From NCBI GenBank assembly GCA_021827645.1, contig JAKAVA010000103.1, positions 22,382 through 86,381 of the forward strand: a DNA stretch of 64,000 nucleotides, read 5' to 3'. Origin of the DNA: Planctomycetota bacterium (GTDB lineage Bacteria > Planctomycetota > Phycisphaerae > WQYP01). The notes under the pieces were generated by a model. The model ran no database searches. It was not told where the DNA came from and worked only from the letters and a program-made list of their open reading frames with translations. A program made the translations under genes and the position numbers. Of the stretch, positions 55,212 to 62,111 are shown in pieces. Position 1 is the first letter of the stretch. Every line of letters starts with the position of its first letter.

Positions 55212-55998
55212 TCAGACCGCCGCCTGCGGCACCGGGGCCGCATCGCGAAGGATCAATACGCGCCTGCTTACAAGCCAGTAGCTGCAGTAAACCGCAAGCA
55301 GGAATGCCAGCCACTGCACGGCGGTAAGGCCGAACCAGGTGATCGGGCGCGGTTTCAGGAAGTCGATCGCGAGCCGATAGAATCCGTAGCCGGCGATGAA
55401 CAGACGAAATCGAGCACCCGGAGGCGACAGCTTGGGAAGACGGGCGAGGACGACGCCGAATATTATTAAAAACAGGATATCGTAAAGTTGCACCGGTTGG
55501 CGGGGCACGCCATCACCGAAGTTGACGCCCCAGGGAAGGTGCGTCGGCAGGCCGCAGGTGCCGTCCCTGAGCCCGGTCAGGAAACAACCGATCCGTCCGA
55601 TGCCCATGCCGCACATGACCGGGAAAACCATCGCATCACCGGTTGAGTGATTGATATTAAGTAATTTTTTCCCCAGTTCCACGCCTATCCAACCTCCGAG
55701 GAGCCCCCCCCACGATCTCTTGGCCTCCGTGGATAAGCATCCAGAGAGGATGCTGGCGCAACAGCACTGCGGCCTGCCAGGGGCTTTGCGCCCAGGCCAT
55801 GGTGCGGCTGCCGATGATTGCCCCGACAAAAAGAAATGCGATCAGCCAAAAATTCTTTTCCGTGCCGATGGGAGAGCTTTGCCCGCGGAAGCGGTTCATG
55901 ACATACCAGATGATGCCGACCAGAAACGCCGTCCCTTCCGCGACGGAATGGGCCGGCAGCGCATAACCGAAGAGGTGAAAGGTGACCGGGAAGTGCAT
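55212..55998 (-). pseudogene. Lgt-like gene broken by a frameshift in an eight-G run
   Basis: The first part reads MHFPVTFHLFGYALPAHSVAEG, a membrane stretch, and LIHGGQEIVGG; the second, in another frame, reads LLGGWIGVELGKKL, GMGIGRIGCFLTGLRDGT, GVNFGDGVPRQPVQLYD and more helices. Together they form a seven-helix Lgt-like protein (prolipoprotein diacylglyceryl transferase family) of about 262 residues. The frames meet at gtggggggggctc (minus strand, about 55702-55709); seven G instead of eight would join them. ATG 55998 follows AAGGAA. It could be a sequencing slip, a phase-variable site or a real pseudogene. It ends three bases before the radical SAM gene. Confidence 0.8.
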
Positions 55999-56163
55999 AC
56001 GTTCCTTCCAATCCAGCCTATCAGGGGGCTCACGATGTAAATTCCCTTTTGGGGAGTCTATCGCCGCAAGCGGAAATTTCAAAGCAGGATTATAAGGAGC
56101 ATGCAGAGGATTCAGGACGAATGCGGCGGACCTTAAATGGTTGTCCCGGAGTTTTTCTCGGTT

Positions 56164-56184
56164 GGTACCTTTTAATAAGGTACC
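56164..56184. repeat. Perfect inverted repeat GGTACCTT-TTAAT-AAGGTACC
   Basis: An eight-base perfect stem with a five-base loop, 20 bases downstream of the rloB stop and 166 bases upstream of the Lgt-like start. It lacks a T-run on either strand, so it is unlikely to be an intrinsic terminator. A regulator-binding site or structured element is more plausible. Confidence 0.6.
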
Positions 56185-56204
56185 ATGCTCGAAGATGGAG
56201 ATGG

Positions 56205-56798
56205 CTAAGGTGGGAACAGCAGGCCCGTGAGAAGGTGAACATTTGTGGATGGAATCTGCTGGCGGACAACTGATATGTCATCGCAAGTTGAAATATTGTC
56301 CGCGGCCCGTGCCAGATTGCAGCATTCGTTGCCGAGAATATCGGTGGCATAATCCATGCCACCAGACCTGGAGAATTCTCGCTGCATTTCGCAGGCGAGG
56401 GCGTCCTTGAATTCTCGGGCTCCCGGGCCGTCGTTTGAGGTCAGCCTACGCAGGTGCGCCAGAGCCCAGGCGTCAAAGGAGGGGTTTGTGAGGGCAATAC
56501 TGATTTTCTGGCGATCGGCAAGCGCGATTGCCTTCAAAAGCATTTTCGATTCCGAATTCTCAACGTCGATCACACACCACCGTTGGCGATATTTTCCCGG
56601 TCCCTCCTCAGAAGCCATTTCCACTACCCTCAATGGGCTGCCTCCATCGGCGCAAATAATTGTGAATTTGAATTCATCCGCCCCACCACGTCGCTTATAG
56701 AGACCGTATAGGCGCCGAAAATAATAATCTTCCAAGTACCCCTCGCAAACTATCAGCACGGGGGCTCGGAAGTTTTGACGTTTGTTGATCCTTTTCAC
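56205..56798 (-). CDS. RloB-like TOPRIM-type protein
   Basis: 197 residues. The N-terminus LIVCEGYLEDYYFRRLYGL carries the Glu of a TOPRIM-like fold and RWCVIDVENSE the second acidic motif (usually DxD), with SNPSFDAWALAHL (family pattern NPxFExWLLLH) after it. RloB proteins pair with RloA ATPases, and are predicted nucleases linked to restriction loci and anti-phage defence. It overlaps the ATPase gene by four bases. The family name is from motif order; no nuclease activity can be shown here. Confidence 0.75.
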   Translation of the reverse strand: MKRINKRQNFRAPVLIVCEGYLEDYYFRRLYGLYKRRGGADEFKFTIICADGGSPLRVVEMASEEGPGKYRQRWCVIDVENSESKMLLKAIALADRQKISIALTNPSFDAWALAHLRRLTSNDGPGAREFKDALACEMQREFSRSGGMDYATDILGNECCNLARAADNISTCDDISVVRQQIPSTNVHLLTGLLFPP

Positions 56799-58186
56799 GG
56801 CTTGGATGTTTCCTCGGCGGAGGTATCGGCGTCGTCGGATGTAGCACCACTGCTATCGTACGGCACGCCCGCAAGATATGGACCAAAATCCGCGATTGCA
56901 CCATATGCCCCGGAGAGGTAATTGCGTTCAAACGCCTCGGTGCTGCGCGGGGCGTTTTTTCCGCGGAAGTCCGCGAGGCAAAAGAGCCGGGTTTCACCGG
57001 CGGGTGTTTTCTCCGTAAACCATATCTGATCTTTCCGCAGGAGACGGGGAGCAAGAAGCTGAGAATAGTGCGTGGAGAATATAAGCTGGGCAGCGTGGTT
57101 GTGCTTCGGATTCTGGAACCACGTTATCAGGCGTTGCAAGAGGAGCGGGTGGATATTTGCGCCGAGTTCGTCAACGATCACCGTCAGACCTTTTTGTGCA
57201 GCACGGGCGAAAATACAGAATAACACCGCAAACAATTGTGTGCCGAACGATTCCTCGCCCCAGTCAAACTCAACATCGCGCCCCTGGGCCGATTTGTGTA
57301 ATGACCTGACTGGCCTGCGCGTGTTTGCCTCAACAAATTGGCGGGCGATCTGCCGGGCATTGTCTCCATGGGTCGGTCGAAGTTGTTCCTCGATTGCCGC
57401 GACCTGCTCGTCGGACGGCGGCGGGGCTTGGGGGATGCGGATGTTTTCGATCCCAATATCTGCATCCCGCAAAAAAGCCTGAAGTTGTTGGGTCAGCGGC
57501 ACATCCTCGTTGATGAGGCGGGCGAGATGGGTACTTTGGTCAGTCTGCAGCGGTGAAAAGTGTAGAAATAACGAGCGGGCGGTTATGAGCTCGTAGATAT
57601 CGCGCAGCACCGGCACGTTGATGTTGGCTCCGCTCGACAATACCAGTGAAGTTTCGCGCGTGAACTTTCTGATCTGATCACATGCGATGGGTTCGAAATC
57701 GGTCTTATGGTGAAATTCCACGGTCGTACGGTTGGCGGCGTCAGTCTGCCTGGTAAAAATTGGACGCTGCCGATCGGACGGCAGTTCTTCGATAAGTTTT
57801 TCCTCCGCGATTCGTTGCGGCAACGCCGAAAAAGTGTACCGAAAGACGCGTTCACTTGAGGATGGTAAAACGATCTCAAATCGGGTTGGCTTAGCTTCCC
57901 ACGATTCGGAGAGGCGGTGCGGCACGATGCCCGGAATCAGATTGCCTGGGAATATGACCGCTGCCGAGTGCCGGATTATGTTAACGAATACCTCGCCAGC
58001 CATCAGAAAATTGCTTTTGCCCGAGGCGTTATGGCCGAAAATGGCGGCCACCCGGACCGTCTGCGGAAAACCGGGGAGGGCGGGGATGAGGTTCTCGGTT
58101 TTTTTTCGTTCCTTACCCTTGATAAGTGAAAGGGTCTGCGCCTCGCCGAAGGACCGGAAGTTTTCGATGGTGAATTCATAGATCAT
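56795..58186 (-). CDS. RloA-like AAA15-family ATPase
   Basis: 463 residues. The start IYEFTIENFRSFGEAQTLSL and Walker A GHNASGKSN (residues about 51-59) are typical of SMC/OLD-like AAA15 ATPases. Walker B is LTVIVDELGANIHPLL and the late switch His is in LIFSTHYSQLL. The coiled-coil region between is short. RloA/AriA/PtuA-type ATPases act as sensors or clamps in two-gene defence systems. The start ATG 58186 opens the pair; it is cotranscribed and coupled with the TOPRIM gene. Confidence 0.85.
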   Translation of the reverse strand: MIYEFTIENFRSFGEAQTLSLIKGKERKKTENLIPALPGFPQTVRVAAIFGHNASGKSNFLMAGEVFVNIIRHSAAVIFPGNLIPGIVPHRLSESWEAKPTRFEIVLPSSSERVFRYTFSALPQRIAEEKLIEELPSDRQRPIFTRQTDAANRTTVEFHHKTDFEPIACDQIRKFTRETSLVLSSGANINVPVLRDIYELITARSLFLHFSPLQTDQSTHLARLINEDVPLTQQLQAFLRDADIGIENIRIPQAPPPSDEQVAAIEEQLRPTHGDNARQIARQFVEANTRRPVRSLHKSAQGRDVEFDWGEESFGTQLFAVLFCIFARAAQKGLTVIVDELGANIHPLLLQRLITWFQNPKHNHAAQLIFSTHYSQLLAPRLLRKDQIWFTEKTPAGETRLFCLADFRGKNAPRSTEAFERNYLSGAYGAIADFGPYLAGVPYDSSGATSDDADTSAEETSKP

Positions 58187-58454
58187 GGATAATTCGCCCG
58201 TTCGTCAATCAGTGTCGCCCATCCTTGGACATGTTCAGCTTAAAGGTGGCCGCTCTAGATCGTTCGCACCAGCCAGCCACGTTCAGAAATCATCTTAGCT
58301 CGATTTCGACCAAATTGCAAAAAATCTGCAATTTTGTGCATATTTTTTGGATTTAGCTGATTTTTCATGTTGTAAGCGTAAATTTTTCGCAGAATTCCCC
58401 GATTAAACCGAGAAGCAAGCGGCTGCTTGGACGGGAGCACCCCAAGCCAAGGCT
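58187..58454. other. Intergenic region upstream of the RloAB pair with inverted repeat
   Basis: AT-rich for this window, without coding potential. It contains the inverted repeat attgca-aaaaatc-tgcaat (about 58313-58331), extended imperfectly to caaattgca and tgcaattttg. It may hold the promoter and operator of the RloAB operon. Confidence 0.45.
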
Positions 58455-59714
58455 TTACTCGAAATGCTTGAACCATGAGAGCGATTGCGCCACGGCGGTG
58501 AGAAATGTACCGCGGTGGCTGCCGCCGGGCACCTCCACCAGATGAATCGAACGGCTTCCCATGGCCGCCTGATAGCAGGCTGCGAGTTTACCCAGCGGCA
58601 CAGGGATGGCCTCATCGTCGGTGCCTTCATACATTCTCACCGGAGAGAGAAACATGGTGCGAATGGTCTGCGAACGTGCTAAAAGTTTGCCATAGGTAGA
58701 GTCTGCAAAATACATCGGATTTTGGTACGGTTTGCGAAGGTACGCCAGCAGGGGAACGCGCGGCTTAATAAGTGAATTGAATATGCGGGCGAGCCCGGCT
58801 TGGCTGTGGTAATCACGGTCATAAATTTTTCGGAAGGCTTGATAATATTTCGGCTTGAGTACCGATGCCGCCAGCCCGGGCTTGGAATCATAATGCTGAT
58901 AGGAAAATAGCGTCAGCCCCAGCAGGGTATTTTCCCAGATTGCTTCATGTTTTCGCGGGTGATAAAGCCAGCAATTGAGCCCGGCAAATGGGTCGTTCGG
59001 TGAGGACGCGGTAAATGTGGCGGTAACCTTGATGCCGACGGATTGGAGTTTTGCCAAAAATGCGGTCGTGACCAATCCGCCCGCCGACCAACCGGCGAGA
59101 AACAGCTTGGATTGCCGGATATCTTTACGGGCCAGAAATGCGGCGGCAGCACGATAAAGACCCAAACAGGCGGCTTGTTCGGCACCTTTCACGGTGTATG
59201 CCTCCGGCAACGATGAATCTCCCATCCCGAAATAGTCGGCGGCCTCTACCACAAAACCCTGCCCGGCGTATTGAGCGACCATCAGCCTCGTTTCATACGC
59301 CCCGGAATATTGCGAAAAGCCGGACGGATTGGTTTTTGAAAACGCGTACGATGGAACTTCATACTTGCCGTAGACCGTACCGTGCTGATAGCAGACCACC
59401 GGAAAGATATGGGTGCCGGGGATGATGGGGATCGCAATGAGGCCGGAGGCGGATGTCGGCTTATTGTGCCATTCGGGCACCACCGACGGGTATTGCACGC
59501 GGTAGATCGCGACGGGAAAGCGTGCGGCGACGGCCTTGGGCCATTGGTAATTTTTGGATCGGCTGCCCGCAGGAAGAAAGTTGGCCCGCTGGGGGCCAAG
59601 GATATGGTTAAGCTGGGCCGTGCTGACTTTTTTGATGAGCGTGAAAACGGCACCGTGAGCTCGTGCATCGGCAACGGTCGACAAAACCAGGATAATAAAT
59701 ATTAGTCGTCGCAT
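58455..59714 (-). CDS. Exported secretory-lipase-like alpha/beta hydrolase
   Basis: 419 residues with a signal peptide (LIFIILVLSTVADARA). Catalytic triad candidates are Ser in AGWSAGGLV, Asp in YEGTDDEAIP and His in PGGSHRGTF. The long insertion between domains and the VVCYQHGTVYGKYEVPS opening fit secretory lipase or prolyl aminopeptidase-like hydrolases. A natural substrate cannot be named. Confidence 0.82.
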   Translation of the reverse strand: MRRLIFIILVLSTVADARAHGAVFTLIKKVSTAQLNHILGPQRANFLPAGSRSKNYQWPKAVAARFPVAIYRVQYPSVVPEWHNKPTSASGLIAIPIIPGTHIFPVVCYQHGTVYGKYEVPSYAFSKTNPSGFSQYSGAYETRLMVAQYAGQGFVVEAADYFGMGDSSLPEAYTVKGAEQAACLGLYRAAAAFLARKDIRQSKLFLAGWSAGGLVTTAFLAKLQSVGIKVTATFTASSPNDPFAGLNCWLYHPRKHEAIWENTLLGLTLFSYQHYDSKPGLAASVLKPKYYQAFRKIYDRDYHSQAGLARIFNSLIKPRVPLLAYLRKPYQNPMYFADSTYGKLLARSQTIRTMFLSPVRMYEGTDDEAIPVPLGKLAACYQAAMGSRSIHLVEVPGGSHRGTFLTAVAQSLSWFKHFE

Positions 59715-60546
59715 CCATGATCCCTGTTCAATGACGGCAAGATATTAAAGCAAAACGTCCAGTTAGAAGTTATGCCCGAGGGGCACCATTGTAAAGCAGC
59801 CCTGGAAGTGGTACGTCGCCACGTCGGCTTTCCAGACTCGCTTGGTGCACAGCATTCTGTTACTTGAGCAAGGTATGCAACCGGAATCGTAAAAGTTTTC
59901 TGGAGTCGGCGGGCTTACAGCATCCCGGAGCACATTTGTAATACCGAGCGGCGCAATTTTTAGGGGCCTTGGTGATGTGAGTGCCTTGCCGGCCGGAGCC
60001 GTGATTCCGGCCGACGTAACAGGAGGAAAACCGGTTTCACGAAAGTGGAAGCGGGAGGATGCTGCGAACGCCCATTCGGCGGGCCTACTGTCAAATGTTG
60101 TGGATGAAGGCAATCAGGCGGCAGGGGTTTTGACGCCGTTATCAAGTCGGGATCCTGCCAGAACATTTGCCATGGGTTCCCATCGGTTGGGTTGCTGGAA
60201 GCCCGCGCTCCGCTCTGGCATGACTTGAAGGCCATCGCCAGGCAGGCTTTTCGATTGCCATCGTTCCGCGTCTTGTCATTTGGTAGTCGCGGGGTCGACA
60301 AAATATTTTCGATTGGTTGGACAGGACGGACATGCTCCCGACGCCCTGCCGAGGAATCATGGGACCTCCACCTCGCTTCACGCGGCGCTGTTCACGATGG
60401 TGGCGCACTCCCCGAAAACAACATCGAGGATCCGAGCCCAACGTACACCGGGGGTTTGCCCTCGCGGATCTTGCAAGGTCCGCTTTTAGGCGATCTAATG
60501 GCATTATTGTTTTTGGGTGGTTTCGTTTACGGAATGGGAGTGCGCC
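59715..60546. other. Long gap before the GC-rich triad
   Basis: 832 bases with only short overlapping frames in both directions, none with a family pattern, signal peptide or good ribosome binding site. Its left part has the same composition as the genome core; beyond about 60.5 kb the GC content visibly rises. It may hold the left border of transferred DNA but no direct repeats or integrase were seen. Confidence 0.5.
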
Positions 60547-61308
60547 ATGGCAAGACAATTCGCCTTAGGGGACGGCGTCGAGTTTGCGGAGAATCCCGAG
60601 CCCCGATGCGCGTGCCTGATGCTGCTGGATACCTCCGGTTCGATGGGCACCGTCGAGGGCGGGGATTACCAAGACCTCGGCTATTCATATACGCAGGACG
60701 GCCAGACCTTCAGGGCGGCTTCCGGTGGCCATACCCGTATCGGCGAGTTGAACGGTGGATTGCAGGTTTACAAGTCCTCCCTCACAGAGGACCCGCTCGC
60801 CGTCAAGCGGGTAGAGGTGTCCGTTATCACGTTCGGCGGCCACGTTGAAACCGTCTGCGATTTCACCACTGTTGACAATTTTGTGCCGCCCGTGCTGCGA
60901 GCCGATGGCGATACGCCGATGGGAGCGGCTATCGTGGCTGGATTGGATGCGCTCGAACGGCGCAAGCTATCGTACAAGGCAAACCGAATCAGCTACTATC
61001 GCCCTTGGGTCCTCCTGCTGACCGACGGCGAGCCGACCGACAGCTGGGACGCAGCGGCGGAGCGAATACGTCGCTTGGAGTCGCAGAGGGCCATGGCGTT
61101 TTTCCCGATAGGCGTTGGCTCGGCGAACATGGAGCTGCTGGCCCAGCTTTCCGGCACCGAGCCGAAGAGGCTTTCGGGGTTGAAGTTCCGCGAGCTATTT
61201 CAGTGGCTCTCGAGATCGCAACTCGCCGTCTCGCGATCCCGGCCTGGCGGCGAAACGGGAAGCGACAGGGTGGCGCTCCCGAAAACGACGGGTTGGGAGG
61301 CGGTATGA
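60547..61308 (+). CDS. TerY-like von Willebrand factor A protein
   Basis: 253 residues, cytoplasmic. The vWA MIDAS metal site is complete: LLDTSGSMG, Thr in DGDTPMGAA and LTDGEPTDSW. TerY-like vWA proteins occur in stress-response operons with a PP2C phosphatase and a kinase; that is the situation here. ATG 60547 (MARQFALGDGVEF) is preferred to the track's 60517 start. Its stop overlaps the next ATG by four bases. Confidence 0.85.
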   Translation: MARQFALGDGVEFAENPEPRCACLMLLDTSGSMGTVEGGDYQDLGYSYTQDGQTFRAASGGHTRIGELNGGLQVYKSSLTEDPLAVKRVEVSVITFGGHVETVCDFTTVDNFVPPVLRADGDTPMGAAIVAGLDALERRKLSYKANRISYYRPWVLLLTDGEPTDSWDAAAERIRRLESQRAMAFFPIGVGSANMELLAQLSGTEPKRLSGLKFRELFQWLSRSQLAVSRSRPGGETGSDRVALPKTTGWEAV

Positions 61309-62111
61309 CGCCGCCGGCGCCGTGGCGTGTTTGTTCCGCAGCGGTTGTCGGGCGGAGCCACCGCGAAAACGGGTTAGGCTGCCAAGACTGCTGCCTCTGC
61401 GGTTGCCTACGCCGGGGCGGCCGGACCTTCGCGGTGGGCGTCGTCGCCGACGGAGCGGGCAGCTCAAGGCACGGACGGCTCGGGGCGCAGCTCGCCTGCA
61501 AAGCCCTTTGGGCCTCCGCAGGTCGCTTGGCTAAATATTACCCGCAGTTGGGATGCGTCGGACGCGACCAGGTCGTCGCAGTATTCCGGGAGGCGAGGGA
61601 CTCGATCCTCGGCCGGGCCCGGCGGCGTGTGGCGCGCGACTACGCGACAACGGCGGCCCTCGCGATCCTCGGTCCCGACGGGTGCGTCTTTGCGTCAGTG
61701 GGTGATTCTGTCCTGGTCACCCGAGGCCCAAGCGGCTACCAGCCCGTTTTTTGGCCTGAGAACGGGGAGTTCGCCAGCACGACGTCCTTCCTCACCGAGG
61801 GCGATTTCGGGGACCACCTCCAGTTTGAGGCGAGGTCTAGCGCCGTGGAGGAACTCGCGATGTTTACCGACGGCCTGAGCCCAGTCGCATTGAATTTGGG
61901 TCTCCGGGCTGCGCACGGGCCGTTCTTTTCCCCGCTCTTCCTCCAACTTACGGCCGCCTCGCGGCGGCGTACACCGCGACGCGACGTGGAGCGCGGCCTG
62001 CGCCGATTCCTCTCGTCCGAAGCGCTGGAGCGGCGCCTCGAGGACGACCGATCACTCGTCCTCATTTGCTCAAGAAAGCGGGGTAGCGGTGGCGGCGATC
62101 TACGTCGATGA
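61305..62111 (+). CDS. PP2C-type serine/threonine phosphatase
   Basis: 268 residues. Metal-coordinating Asp residues are in VGVVADGAGSS and in the late MFTDGLSP, with a conserved ASVGDSVLVTR. The N-terminal VGRSHRENGLGCQDCC places an extra Cys-rich part before the catalytic core. The protein is the middle member of the triad and is expected to reverse phosphorylation by the kinase next to it. ATG 61305 is coupled to the vWA stop. Confidence 0.85.
   Translation: MTPPAPWRVCSAAVVGRSHRENGLGCQDCCLCGCLRRGGRTFAVGVVADGAGSSRHGRLGAQLACKALWASAGRLAKYYPQLGCVGRDQVVAVFREARDSILGRARRRVARDYATTAALAILGPDGCVFASVGDSVLVTRGPSGYQPVFWPENGEFASTTSFLTEGDFGDHLQFEARSSAVEELAMFTDGLSPVALNLGLRAAHGPFFSPLFLQLTAASRRRTPRRDVERGLRRFLSSEALERRLEDDRSLVLICSRKRGSGGGDLRR

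Noticed and set aside
56164-56184. Palindrome considered as an intrinsic terminator
   Set aside because: Neither strand has a T-run after the stem, so it is listed as a repeat only.
60192-60848. 218-residue ORF across the start of the vWA gene
   Set aside because: It overlaps the vWA frame that carries the MIDAS motif and shows no pattern of its own.
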